Assembly (NCBI GenBank): GCA_021734075.1
Contig: JAIPJW010000011.1
Location: forward strand, 1-44,305
Length of the DNA stretch: 44,305 nt
Origin: Cephaloticoccus sp.
GTDB taxonomy: Bacteria > Verrucomicrobiota > Verrucomicrobiia > Opitutales > Opitutaceae
Direction of reading: 5' to 3'
Below the pieces are notes generated by a model. It had not been told where the DNA came from. It ran no database searches and saw only the letters and a program-made list of their open reading frames with translations. Both the position numbers and the translations under genes were made by a program. This document shows, one piece after another, positions 8,076 through 16,689 of this stretch. Numbering within the stretch: the first letter of the stretch is position 1; each line of letters begins with the position of its first letter.

Positions 8076-8552
8076 ATGTCTGCGAAAAAGAAGGATGCCG
8101 CCCGCTATAGCGAGGTGCGCAATGCCAAAGCATTGCGGGACTATTTCGTGGACGAGCGCTTTGAGGCGGGCATCGAACTAAAGGGGACCGAGGTCAAATC
8201 AATCCGGGCGGGCCGGGCGCAGATCAACGATTCCTTTGGCCGCTATGAGAAAGGTGAACTGTGGCTGCACAATGCGCACATTGAGCAGTATGCCTTTGGC
8301 AATATTTACAACCATGATGCCCGCCGCATCCGCAAGCTGCTCCTGCACAAGCACCAGATTCGTAAAATTGTGCAGGCACTGGAAGCCGGTGGCCGAGCCC
8401 TGGTGCCGTTGCGACTTTACTTCAAGGATGCCCTGGTAAAGGCCGAGGTGGCATTGTGCACGGGTAAAAAGTTGTTCGACAAACGGGAAACGATGAAGAC
8501 GAAAGTCCAGGAGCGTGAAATGGAAAAGGAAATGAAATTTCGCCGGAAATGA
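8076..8552 (+). CDS. smpB: SsrA-binding protein SmpB
   Basis: RNA-binding protein that delivers tmRNA to stalled ribosomes for trans-translation. It has 158 residues, the normal length. Signatures: FEAGIELKGTEVKSIRAGRA (about 29-48), SFGRYEKGELWLHNAHI with the conserved N-A-H-I, the HDARRIRKLLLHK oligonucleotide-binding segment, and the basic C-terminal tail that begins GKKLFDKRET and ends KFRRK. I start at the ATG at 8076 (MSAKKKDAARY); an upstream in-frame ATG at 8019 lies on the far side of the rpoZ terminator. It overlaps thrB by ATGA (8549-8552), so the two are translationally coupled. No tmRNA gene was found in the window. Confidence 0.96.
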   Translation: MSAKKKDAARYSEVRNAKALRDYFVDERFEAGIELKGTEVKSIRAGRAQINDSFGRYEKGELWLHNAHIEQYAFGNIYNHDARRIRKLLLHKHQIRKIVQALEAGGRALVPLRLYFKDALVKAEVALCTGKKLFDKRETMKTKVQEREMEKEMKFRRK

Positions 8553-9457
8553 GCCCTGTAAACCAAGTCACCATCAGTGTCCCGGGCAGCACCTCGAACT
8601 GTGGCGCCGGGTTCGATTCCCTCGGAATGGCGGTTAACGTTGCCAATCGCATTACCGTATCAACCTCCTCGGATACCAGCGAGGCACAACCTGAGCGCAA
8701 GCAGGATGCCCGGGCCCAAACCATGGTCGCGGATGCCGCGGCCTTGTATTTCAAAACGGTCAAGCGGGGACCGTTTGGTTTCAACTATCGCATAGAGGGC
8801 GAGGTGCCCCCGGCACGGGGTTTGGGGTCCAGTGTGACGGTGCGCGCCGGGATTATTGCCGCCTTGGACTCGCTCTCCGGCACGGGCATGACCCGCCATC
8901 AATTGGTCACCCTGGTCACGGAGTTGGAGGGTCATCCCGACAATGCGGCGGCCAGTATATTGGGCGGATTTTGCGTTGCCCGGGCTGATCCCCAAACCGG
9001 AGCTTATATCGAAACCGTGCGCATTACGGTTCCGGACGAACTGGTCTTCGTGACGGCATCACCCTTGATTGAGGTTGCCACGCAGGTCTCGCGCGCGATT
9101 CTGCCGGCGAAAGTGCCTTATTTTGATGCCGTGCGCAGTATCAATAGCGCCGCATACATGGTGGCCGCCATGGCCACAGGTGACTATGATCGGCTCCGGC
9201 ATGCCGTGTGTGACTTTATGCACGAACCTTATCGACTTCCGGGTATTCCCGGGGCAAGGGAGGCGATTACTGCAGGAGTCAGGGCCGGCGCCCTGACTGG
9301 CTGGCTGAGTGGCAGTGGATCCAGTGTCATGTGTGTTTCGCGTCGCGAACAAGGTGAAGTGGTCATGGCTGCCATGCGCGAGGTGTTCACATCCGACCAC
9401 CGGCCCTGCGAAACTGCGGTGTTGCAGGCCGACAACCGCGGTTTGACCTTGGACTAG
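8549..9457 (+). CDS. thrB: Homoserine kinase
   Basis: GHMP-family kinase that phosphorylates L-homoserine to O-phosphohomoserine, the penultimate step to threonine. It has 302 residues. Visible: the N-terminal VPGSTSNCGAGFDSLGMAV, the ATP-binding motif PPARGLGSSVTVRAG at 87-101, the substrate-side GHPDNAAASILGG, and the C-terminal GSGSSV loop expected for GHMP motif 3. The ATG overlaps the smpB stop by four bases. The partner threonine genes (thrA, thrC) are not in the window. Its stop shares a CTAG palindrome with the stop of the convergent regulator gene at 9454-9867. Confidence 0.93.
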   Translation: MSPVNQVTISVPGSTSNCGAGFDSLGMAVNVANRITVSTSSDTSEAQPERKQDARAQTMVADAAALYFKTVKRGPFGFNYRIEGEVPPARGLGSSVTVRAGIIAALDSLSGTGMTRHQLVTLVTELEGHPDNAAASILGGFCVARADPQTGAYIETVRITVPDELVFVTASPLIEVATQVSRAILPAKVPYFDAVRSINSAAYMVAAMATGDYDRLRHAVCDFMHEPYRLPGIPGAREAITAGVRAGALTGWLSGSGSSVMCVSRREQGEVVMAAMREVFTSDHRPCETAVLQADNRGLTLD

Positions 9458-9867
9458 TCGGGTTCCCGCAATGTCGGTCGGTCGTCCCCCGCTGGCCAAT
9501 GACGCACGATAAGCTCGCTCAGTTTGTGCCACTTAAAAGGCTTGGGTAAAACGGCCCTCAAGGCCGGCAGGTCATCCAGCGTTTCATCAGTAAGCCGCAT
9601 CGGATGGCCCGTGATCATGATGAATGATATTCCTGGTAATTGCGGAGCGGCGCGCCGAATAAATTGCACGCCATCCATCACCGGCATGAAGTAGTCCGTG
9701 ACCACGACCGCCACGCTCAAATTGGGGAGTGCGTCCAGTGCCTCAAGTGGGTGGTTGAAAGCCAAAACCGGGCGATCGAGGTCATGCCGGATCAATTGCG
9801 ACAGCAGATCTCCATACGATTTTTCGTCATCGACTATGATGACTGATTTTTCTCCGTTGGTGCTCAA
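9454..9867 (-). CDS. Single-domain response regulator (CheY-like receiver)
   Basis: Receiver domain of 137 residues with no output domain. The acidic pair is in VDDE (about 12-15), the phosphoacceptor Asp is in VVTDYFMPVMDG (about 58), the switch Thr is in ITGH (about 85), and the Lys is in LPKPF (about 109). A short tail (WPAGDDRPTLREPD) follows the domain. It may relay phosphate from an unlinked histidine kinase or act through protein contacts; no kinase gene is adjacent. The start codon is TTG at 9867, the only sensible one before the first strand, so the exact start is less certain. It is divergent from trmL and convergent with thrB. Confidence 0.85.
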   Translation of the reverse strand: MSTNGEKSVIIVDDEKSYGDLLSQLIRHDLDRPVLAFNHPLEALDALPNLSVAVVVTDYFMPVMDGVQFIRRAAPQLPGISFIMITGHPMRLTDETLDDLPALRAVLPKPFKWHKLSELIVRHWPAGDDRPTLREPD

Positions 9868-9951
9868 GTGATCCGGTAATAGGACAGGGCTTTGGTGGAG
9901 AAATCAATCATCGCCGCTTGTCTTGCCCGCAGTTTTCCAGTCCATCAAACC

Positions 9952-10419
9952 ATGCTTCATATTGTGCTTTTTCAGCCCGAGATTGCGCCGAACACCGGTA
10001 ACATTGGCCGGATGTGCGCCCTGACCGGATCGCGGTTGCACCTGATCCATCCCCTCGGCTTCGTCATCAACGACAAGAATCTCCGGCGGGCCGGGATGGA
10101 TTATTGGCACTCGCTTGACGTGCGTGAGCATGCGGATTGGTCCGCTTTTCGCGCCAGTCCGGAAGCACCGCAACGCCTGTGGTTGTTCACGACCAAGAGC
10201 TCGCATAATTTCTGGCAGGTGAGTTTCGCCGACGGTGATGGCCTGGTCTTTGGCAATGAAGGTTCCGGTGCTCCGGCATGGTTGCACGACGAAATTGGAA
10301 GGGAATTCCGGATTACTATTCCCCATGCCAACCCGGACCTGCGATCACTCAACTTGTCCACCGCCGCCGGGGTGGCGTGCTACGAGGCGCTGCGCCAGAC
10401 CAAGTTGCTGGGCGACTAG
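9952..10419 (+). CDS. trmL: tRNA (cytidine/uridine-34 2'-O)-methyltransferase
   Basis: SPOUT-class enzyme that 2'-O-methylates the wobble base of tRNA-Leu using S-adenosylmethionine. It has 155 residues from the ATG at 9952, chosen because MLHIVLFQPEIAPNTGNIGR is the family N-terminus; an upstream in-frame codon at 9892 would only add an unrelated tail. SPOUT motifs: PNTGNIGRMCALTGSRLHLI (motif 1), DGLVFGNEGSGAP (motif 2, about 100-112) and IPHANPDLRSLNLSTAAGVA (motif 3), which form the deep trefoil knot. It is convergent with oppF, sharing CTAG at 10416-10419. Confidence 0.95.
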   Translation: MLHIVLFQPEIAPNTGNIGRMCALTGSRLHLIHPLGFVINDKNLRRAGMDYWHSLDVREHADWSAFRASPEAPQRLWLFTTKSSHNFWQVSFADGDGLVFGNEGSGAPAWLHDEIGREFRITIPHANPDLRSLNLSTAAGVACYEALRQTKLLGD

Positions 10420-11396
10420 ATCTCGCCGGCGCGAATGCAGGCGATTTCTCGGCCGGCAAACGGAACCAGTGGCGGCACGCCCTCTTTGCATCTTGCCTGG
10501 GCATACTGGCAACGCGGATGAAATGAGCAGCCCCTGGGTGGATTGATGGGCGAAGGTGGATCGCCGGCCAGCACAATTCGCTGACGGCTGCGTTCCACAT
10601 CGGGGTTGGGGGTGGGAATGGCACTGACCAACGCACGGGTATAAGGATGTTGCGGGTTTTCAATCACCTCGGTGGCGTTGCCCAGTTCCACAATCTTGCC
10701 CAGATACATGACGGCAATCCGATCCGAGATATGTTTTACCACCGAGAGGTCGTGGGCAATAAAGATGAGCGTCAGGTTCATCTTGTGGCACAGTTCGGAG
10801 AGCAGATTTAGAATCTGGGCCTGAATCGATACGTCGAGTGCGGACACCGGTTCATCCGCAATGATGATTTTGGGCCTGAGGGCGAGGGCCCGGGCGATGG
10901 CGATGCGCTGTCTTTGCCCCCCCGAAAACTCATGCGGATACTTTTGCATGAAGCGTGGAGCCAGCCCCACTGTCGTCATCAGTTCAGCGACCTGATCCGT
11001 GGCTTCGGCCGGTTTGCAGATGCCATGGACCAGCAAGGGCTCGGCCAAGGTGGCGAACACGGTCATGCGGGGATTGAGCGATGCGTAGGGGTCTTGAAAC
11101 ACCATCTGCAGATCACGTCGAACCCGCCGCATTTCGGCGACGGAACCGGTGGTCAGGTTCTTGCCCTCCAGCACCACGGTGCCAGCCGTGGTGGGGACCA
11201 GTTGGGTGATCGTGCGGGCAAGGGTCGATTTGCCGCAGCCGGATTCCCCGACCAGACCGAGCACTTCGCCGCGTTTCACCTTGAGGTTAACGCCGTCAAC
11301 GGCTTTGACCGTGCCGGATTGTTGTTTGAAAATGAATCCCTCGTGAACCGGGAAGTGGGTCTTGAGGTCAATGAGTTCGAGAAAGGCTTCGGTCAT
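10416..11396 (-). CDS. oppF: Oligopeptide/dipeptide ABC transporter ATP-binding protein (OppF-type)
   Basis: Cytoplasmic ATPase of a peptide or nickel-type ABC importer. It has 326 residues from the ATG at 11396; a TTG at 11411 would overlap the oppD stop. Visible: Walker A GLVGESGCGKST, the signature FSGGQRQRIAIARAL, Walker B IIIADEPVSALD, the H-loop IFIAHDLSVV, and the C-terminal oligopeptide-transporter extension with the Cys-rich CSFHPRCQYAQARC. The family usually works as a pair with OppD. The two permeases and the substrate-binding protein are not next to it, so the complex is incomplete locally. Confidence 0.93.
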   Translation of the reverse strand: MTEAFLELIDLKTHFPVHEGFIFKQQSGTVKAVDGVNLKVKRGEVLGLVGESGCGKSTLARTITQLVPTTAGTVVLEGKNLTTGSVAEMRRVRRDLQMVFQDPYASLNPRMTVFATLAEPLLVHGICKPAEATDQVAELMTTVGLAPRFMQKYPHEFSGGQRQRIAIARALALRPKIIIADEPVSALDVSIQAQILNLLSELCHKMNLTLIFIAHDLSVVKHISDRIAVMYLGKIVELGNATEVIENPQHPYTRALVSAIPTPNPDVERSRQRIVLAGDPPSPINPPRGCSFHPRCQYAQARCKEGVPPLVPFAGREIACIRAGEI

Positions 11397-11407
11397 GGGA
11401 GAGAGGG

Positions 11408-12382
11408 TCAAATTTCACCGGCTTGCACCCGCAGGCAGGCCTGGGCGTGACCGGGCTTGAGATCAACCAGTTCGGGATTGCGGCTGTTGCACAGTTCACT
11501 CGCGTGGGCGCAGCGGGGGGCAAAGGCGCAGCCTGGGATGGGTTTGGAGAGATCGGGCGGCATACCGGGAATGGTAAACAGTTTTCCACCTTTCTTTTGC
11601 ATGGACGGAATCGACTGTTGCAGGGCGCGCGTATAGGGATGTTTGGGTTCGTAGAACAACGAGCGCGTGTCGGCGGTTTCGACAATCCGGCCGGCATACA
11701 TCACCTGGACCCGGTCACACAAGCCCGAGACGACACCCAAGTCATGGGTGATGAAAATCACGGCCATATTGAGTTCACGCTGCATTTTCTTGATCAGTTC
11801 AAGAATCTGCGCCTGCACCGTGACATCGAGGGCGGTGGTGGGCTCATCCGCGATGAGGATTTCGGGCTTGGTGATGAGGGCCATGGCAATCATCACGCGC
11901 TGTCGCATGCCACCGGAAAACTCATGGGGATAAAAATGAATGCGCTTTTCAGCGTCATTGATGCTCACGGCCGCGAGCGCTTCCAGGCCGCGTTTGATGG
12001 CGTCCTTCTTGGAGATCTTCTCATGAATGATGAGCGGCTCAATGAGTTGATCGGAAATCCGCAAATACGGATTCAATGAAGTCATCGGATCCTGGAAGAT
12101 CATGGAAATGCGCTTGCCGCGGATGTCGCGGGCCTGTTGCGGGGAACAACGCAAAAGGTCCACTCCATCAAACATGGCCGTGCCGCTTTCAATGCGCCCC
12201 GGCGGTTGCGGCACCAGCCCCATCAGGGAGTAGCAGGTCACCGATTTGCCGGAGCCTGATTCCCCCACGATTCCGAGGGTTTCACCGCGTTCCAAATCGA
12301 AATCTACCCCATCCACGGCACGATAAACTCCATTACGGGTATGGAAATAGGTGCGGAGATCTTTGACGGAAAGCAGGGGCAT
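11408..12382 (-). CDS. oppD: Oligopeptide/dipeptide ABC transporter ATP-binding protein (OppD-type)
   Basis: The partner ATPase of OppF, 324 residues. Walker [13 protein letters not shown], signature [15 protein letters not shown], Walker [14 protein letters not shown]-loop [10 protein letters not shown], and the C-terminal Cys-rich [14 protein letters not shown]. The ATG at 12382 ([13 protein letters not shown]) is preferred over one 7 codons upstream because family homology begins there. It lies 56 bases after the stop of the acyltransferase-heptosyltransferase gene and 11 bases before oppF, so all three may be one transcript. No permease gene flanks it. Confidence 0.93.
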   Translation of the reverse strand: MPLLSVKDLRTYFHTRNGVYRAVDGVDFDLERGETLGIVGESGSGKSVTCYSLMGLVPQPPGRIESGTAMFDGVDLLRCSPQQARDIRGKRISMIFQDPMTSLNPYLRISDQLIEPLIIHEKISKKDAIKRGLEALAAVSINDAEKRIHFYPHEFSGGMRQRVMIAMALITKPEILIADEPTTALDVTVQAQILELIKKMQRELNMAVIFITHDLGVVSGLCDRVQVMYAGRIVETADTRSLFYEPKHPYTRALQQSIPSMQKKGGKLFTIPGMPPDLSKPIPGCAFAPRCAHASELCNSRNPELVDLKPGHAQACLRVQAGEI

Positions 12383-12438
12383 GATTTTAGGACAAGGCTG
12401 CAAACTGGGCTCCGCGCCATGGTGCGGGCAATGTTAAT

Positions 12439-14328
12439 CTACGGCAAGGCCGATGGGCACAGTTCATGCAGCACAAGGATGACTTGAGCGGGAGTAAGGT
12501 CGGCAAGATTGCCGCCTCCGGTGGGCGCACAGGCAGCGGGTTGCAGGATGGTGACGGGAGCGGAAAAAACCGGTCCCGTGCGGATCGGGTTGGTCGGACC
12601 AAACAAGGCGATCAAGGGCACGCCCAAGGCATTGGCCAGATGCATGCCTCCAGTATCGTTGGTGACCAACACCGTGCAGAGGCGCAATTGTTCCATGTAT
12701 TCTGACATGGTGGTGCGACCGGCCTGATTCTCGACCGGTCGTTGACAGCGCGCGGTGATCTCGTCGGTGATCGCACGGTCGGAGATGGTGCCAAACAGGA
12801 CGACGCGGGTCGCAGTCGGCAATAATCCGATCAGGGTGCACCAATGCGCGACCGGCCAGCGTTTCTCGGGGTTGTTCTCCGAGCCGGCAATCAGGCCGAT
12901 GGTGAAATCTCGCGGGGCCGTCAGGTCGGCCACCGGTGCGACGTTGGGTTGAGCGGCCAAACCGAAATGCTGCAAAAATTGTGTCCAAAGTTCCAACTGG
13001 TGGTGTTTGCCTTCAGCATAATTCTCCGCCACGCGAAAATTGTGGGTGAGTAATGGCCGCCACTTCCCGGGCCGGATGATTCCGAAACGCTGCGGGGTGC
13101 GCGTCAACCAGGCTTCCAAGTCACCGCGGAATGAATTGGTGAACAGGATGTAGCAATCCGGAAAGGCCATGCGTAAGCGCCAAAAGTGAGCGAAGTAACC
13201 CCAGCCCTGGGCGGGGAGGGCAACCAAACGATCCGCCGCCCCCACCTCATTTAACAATGGAAGAAAGCCAGGTTTGGCGATCAGGGTGATTTCCGCATCC
13301 GGCCGGCTGGCACGGATGGCACGCAGCAAGGGCAACATCATGACCACGTCGCCCAGCCAGTTGGGTGCGCGGATCCAGAACCGGGTGCGGCGGGGTAGTT
13401 CGGTTAGCTGCCGTGCGGCCAGATCCTCGGTCAGCAGATTGCGCTTGGCCTCCAGGCGCAATCTTTTGGCCGGAATGTCCTGATTCTTCCAACGTGCATG
13501 GGCCCAGAGCCACGATGCACAAAAATTCGCGGAATTACTCAATTTCAGTTCCAACCAGCGATTGAGTGCCAGGGTCACGCCAGCGGTGGTGCCATCATTG
13601 GAAATCTCCTCGACCGTGATCTCGGCCCGCCAGAAACCATGTCGCTCCGGATAGTAGGCATAGAGATTGGCCGAAAACTTCTGAGTGAGCAGGCCGGGTA
13701 ATTCCGTGCTGGAACACACGCGGCCAAACAAGGTGGCGAGCGCGCCTTGGTGCCCGGCATTTTGATCAAAGAGCACGCCAATAATACCACGGCGCCGCAG
13801 AATCTTGAGTGCTTCCTGAAAACCGTCCTTGCGTGAAAGCAGCCGGATGCCGAATCGCTCACGGCATTGCTTAACCCAGGCGTTGACCGCCGGATTGTCG
13901 ATGGGGCGGAAGATTGCTCCCATCTCGGGAAAGGGCGCCGGCACCACCAACGGAGTGCAGGGCTGAGCTTCCCAATAGGCCATGTGGGCCGCGGCCAGCA
14001 CGGTGGGTTCCGGATTGGTCTGCTGGCGGGCGACGAAGGCCAACAAATTGGGTGAGGCGGAGACGATGACGCGCAGACGGGCATCGCTCAGATAGGGCAT
14101 GGCCAGGGACAGCAGACCGGTTTCCACCAGGCGGCGGGCACTTTCGTGGGCGACTTTGTGCAAGTCCCGGGGATCGCGCTCGGGAAATGCATGACTGAGG
14201 TTTGCCAACAAACTGCGGCGACGAACCCCAAAGACCAGGGCGCCGAGCAGCCATGCGATGGGTCGCAGGACAAACTCGGGAGTATGTGCGACGGTCCAGC
14301 CGAGGATTTGAAGAGGGATTTTTGACAC
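12439..14328 (-). CDS. LpxL/HtrB-type acyltransferase fused to WaaF-type heptosyltransferase (GT9)
   Basis: A 629-residue two-domain protein. Residues 1-285 resemble late lipid A acyltransferases: a hydrophobic N-terminal stretch, LANLSHAFPERD, the catalytic H-x4-E in AHMAYWE (His115, Glu120), and GVLFDQNAGHQG (184-195). Residues 315-629 are a complete GT9 heptosyltransferase: IRAPNWLGDVVMMLP (319-333), the nucleotide-site segment ENNPEKRWPVAHW, and NDTGGMHLANALGVPLIALF near the end. The first half would add an acyl chain to lipid A; the second adds a heptose-like sugar to the LPS core. These are normally separate enzymes. The frame is continuous, with no stop between the halves. Start is GTG at 14328. 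A second heptosyltransferase gene diverges from it 92 bases away. Confidence 0.87.
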   Translation of the reverse strand: MSKIPLQILGWTVAHTPEFVLRPIAWLLGALVFGVRRRSLLANLSHAFPERDPRDLHKVAHESARRLVETGLLSLAMPYLSDARLRVIVSASPNLLAFVARQQTNPEPTVLAAAHMAYWEAQPCTPLVVPAPFPEMGAIFRPIDNPAVNAWVKQCRERFGIRLLSRKDGFQEALKILRRRGIIGVLFDQNAGHQGALATLFGRVCSSTELPGLLTQKFSANLYAYYPERHGFWRAEITVEEISNDGTTAGVTLALNRWLELKLSNSANFCASWLWAHARWKNQDIPAKRLRLEAKRNLLTEDLAARQLTELPRRTRFWIRAPNWLGDVVMMLPLLRAIRASRPDAEITLIAKPGFLPLLNEVGAADRLVALPAQGWGYFAHFWRLRMAFPDCYILFTNSFRGDLEAWLTRTPQRFGIIRPGKWRPLLTHNFRVAENYAEGKHHQLELWTQFLQHFGLAAQPNVAPVADLTAPRDFTIGLIAGSENNPEKRWPVAHWCTLIGLLPTATRVVLFGTISDRAITDEITARCQRPVENQAGRTTMSEYMEQLRLCTVLVTNDTGGMHLANALGVPLIALFGPTNPIRTGPVFSAPVTILQPAACAPTGGGNLADLTPAQVILVLHELCPSALP

Positions 14329-14420
14329 GCGGGAGGGATTGCGTTTGATTTTAGCCGGGAATCTCCATGAAAGGTTGCAGCCGCACCGTCAAAAGTAGAT
14401 TTTCGGGCGACTCTCCTGCC

Positions 14421-15386
14421 ATGTTGGAATTATTGATCATCAAGCCATCGTCCCTTGGGGACATTGTCCATGCCCTTCAGGTTGCCACTTCACTGAAATT
14501 ACAGTGCAAGGACCTGAGGATTTCATGGATCGTGCGCGATATTTTTGCCCCATTGGTGCAGGCCAGCACCGTGGTGGACCAGGTTTTCATATTTGAGCGC
14601 AATGGCGGCACCAAGGGCTTCTTGCGTTTGATGCGGGAGGTCAGGAAGACGAAGTTTGACTACGTTTTCGACATGCAGGGATTGCTGCGCACCGGATTGA
14701 TGGCCTCAAGGGCCATCACCAAAAAAACGGTGGGGCGGACGGACTCGCGCGAATGGTCGAGTGTTTTTTACGATCAGAAGGTGCCGCTGCCCCCGGATGG
14801 CCGGCGCAGCCATGCCTTGGAAATTCTTCTGCAGTTTTGTCCCGTGCTGGATGCCAAGCCGGAGTTGCGGGGCAAGGTCAAGTTTCGCCAGGTTGAAAAC
14901 CTGAAATTGAGCTTCGCCGAAGGTAAAGCCGGGGTTCAGCCCATTCTCATGTTTCCGGACAGCCGCCGGGCGGAGAAGCGCTGGGGTGGGTTCATGCAGC
15001 TGACCCAACAGTTGGTGCGATCGAATCGAAACCGGAAAGTGATTTGGGCGGGTAATAATTTCATTCCCGCCCGGGTGGGCTTGCCGGCGGACCGTTTCGT
15101 CAATCTCACGGGCAACACAAGTCTGGTATCCCTGCCGACCTTGATTCAGCAATGCGATTGGGTGATTTCCAATGACAGTGGACCGATGCATCTGGCCGCG
15201 GCACTGGGAGTAAATACCCTGGCTATTTTTGGACCGACGGATCCGCGCCTTTTCGGTCCCTATCCCCTGAACTCACCGACCAATGTGGTGGTGCAGGCCC
15301 CGGCCGGAAATTTGAAGTTGCTCCAGGCCAAGGAAGTCTACGCCCGCCTGCAACTGGCGGAAAGCCGGCTCAAAAAGAAACGCTGA
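14421..15386 (+). CDS. Heptosyltransferase, GT9 family (WaaC-like)
   Basis: Inverting glycosyltransferase that adds an L-glycero-D-manno-heptose or similar sugar to the LPS inner core on the cytoplasmic side of the membrane. It has 321 residues from the ATG at 14421, chosen because LELLIIKPSSLGDIVHALQV is the family N-terminus. Other features: FDYVFDMQGLLRTGLMA (conserved D-x-Q-G-L), GRTDSRE, FPDSRRAEKRWGG and the C-terminal SNDSGPMHLAAALGVNTLAI with FGPTDPRLFGPY, which binds the ADP-sugar. It is divergent from the fused acyltransferase-heptosyltransferase and lies 9 bases upstream of serS. WaaC versus WaaF specificity cannot be settled by eye. Confidence 0.9.
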   Translation: MLELLIIKPSSLGDIVHALQVATSLKLQCKDLRISWIVRDIFAPLVQASTVVDQVFIFERNGGTKGFLRLMREVRKTKFDYVFDMQGLLRTGLMASRAITKKTVGRTDSREWSSVFYDQKVPLPPDGRRSHALEILLQFCPVLDAKPELRGKVKFRQVENLKLSFAEGKAGVQPILMFPDSRRAEKRWGGFMQLTQQLVRSNRNRKVIWAGNNFIPARVGLPADRFVNLTGNTSLVSLPTLIQQCDWVISNDSGPMHLAAALGVNTLAIFGPTDPRLFGPYPLNSPTNVVVQAPAGNLKLLQAKEVYARLQLAESRLKKKR

Positions 15387-15395
15387 ACCCATTCC

Positions 15396-16664
15396 ATGCT
15401 TGATCCCAAACTACTGCGTGAATCGCCCGACCTAGTTCGTGCGGCGATTGCCAAGAAACATCTCGAAGCTGACGTCGATGCCGTGTTGGCCCTGGACTCT
15501 GCCTGGCGTGCCTTGACCACCGAAGTGGAGCAACTGCGGGCCAAGCAAAAATCCGCCAATTCCGCCATGGCTGCCCTGCCCAAGGGCTCGCCTGAATTTG
15601 TCGCGAAGGTTCAGGAAATGAAGGCGGTGTCCAGCGCGGTGAAGGAAAAGGATGTGAAACTAAAGGAAACGGAAGCGCTTTGGCACGAGGCATTGCTCAC
15701 GTTGCCGAATTTGCCCCACGCATCGGTCCCGGAGGGCAAAACGCCCGAAGACAATCAGGTAATTGCTGAACATGGATTGCCCCATGAGGGGCAACCGCAT
15801 GCAGTCGCCCACTGGGAAATCCCGGGTTTCGAGAATTTGTTTGATTTTGGCCGCGGGGCGAAAGTCACCGGGGCAGGATTCCCGTTTTTCATCGGGGAAG
15901 GCGCCCGCTTGGTGCGAGCACTCCTGAACTTCTTTCTCAACGAAAATGCGCTGGCGGGCTATGTGGAGGTTTCGCCCCCGATTTTTGTCAACGCGGCGAG
16001 TGCCACGGCCACCGGACAATTGCCGGACAAGGAGGGACAGATGTATGAAACCATCGACAAACTCTACGCGGTGCCAACCGCCGAGGTGCCACTGACGAAT
16101 TTTTACCGGGATGAGATTCTGGAGGAGACCAGACTGCCGGTTTACCGCTGTGCCTATACGCCCTGTTTTCGGCGGGAGGCGGGCAGTTACGGCAAGGACG
16201 TGCGCGGTCTGAACCGGGTGCATCAGTTCGACAAGGTTGAGCTGCTGAAGTGGGTCCATCCCGCCACCAGTTATACCGAACTGGACAAATTGCGCGGTGA
16301 CGCCGAGGCCCTGCTCAGGAAACTGGAGCTGCCTTACCGGGTATTGCTCATGTGTGGCGGTGACATGGGATTTGCGCAGGCCAAAAAATATGATCTCGAG
16401 GTATGGGCCACTGGCCAGAAGCGCTGGCTGGAGGTTTCGAGCTGCAGTAATTTCGAGGCCTTTCAGGCCCGACGGGCACAAATCCGGTTCCGTTCAGCCG
16501 AAACCGGGAAACCGGAGCTCGTGCACACGCTAAACGGCTCAGGTCTGGCGGTGCCCCGGGTGCTGGCCGCCATTCTCGAGAACAACCTGCAGGCCGATGG
16601 CCGGGTGAAAGTGCCGGCAGCGTTGGTGCCTTATTTCGGCAAGGACCATGTGACCTTCAATTGA
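15396..16664 (+). CDS. serS: Seryl-tRNA synthetase
   Basis: Class II synthetase that charges tRNA-Ser (and tRNA-Sec where present). It has 422 residues. The N-terminal half-helix MLDPKLLRESPDLVRAAIAK begins the tRNA-binding coiled coil (about 1-110). The catalytic core has FLNENALAGYVEVSPPIFVN, TAEVPLTNFYRDE, motif 2 in CFRREAGSYGKDVRGLNRVH, and motif 3 in LNGSGLAVPRVLAAILEN near the C-terminus, plus EVSSCSNFEAFQARR for serine and ATP. Start ATG 15396 has no Shine-Dalgarno motif. It lies 9 bases after the heptosyltransferase and 25 bases before tilS, so these are likely co-transcribed. Confidence 0.97.
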   Translation: MLDPKLLRESPDLVRAAIAKKHLEADVDAVLALDSAWRALTTEVEQLRAKQKSANSAMAALPKGSPEFVAKVQEMKAVSSAVKEKDVKLKETEALWHEALLTLPNLPHASVPEGKTPEDNQVIAEHGLPHEGQPHAVAHWEIPGFENLFDFGRGAKVTGAGFPFFIGEGARLVRALLNFFLNENALAGYVEVSPPIFVNAASATATGQLPDKEGQMYETIDKLYAVPTAEVPLTNFYRDEILEETRLPVYRCAYTPCFRREAGSYGKDVRGLNRVHQFDKVELLKWVHPATSYTELDKLRGDAEALLRKLELPYRVLLMCGGDMGFAQAKKYDLEVWATGQKRWLEVSSCSNFEAFQARRAQIRFRSAETGKPELVHTLNGSGLAVPRVLAAILENNLQADGRVKVPAALVPYFGKDHVTFN

Positions 16665-16689
16665 TGCGTCGGCAGGCATCACGCATGGG

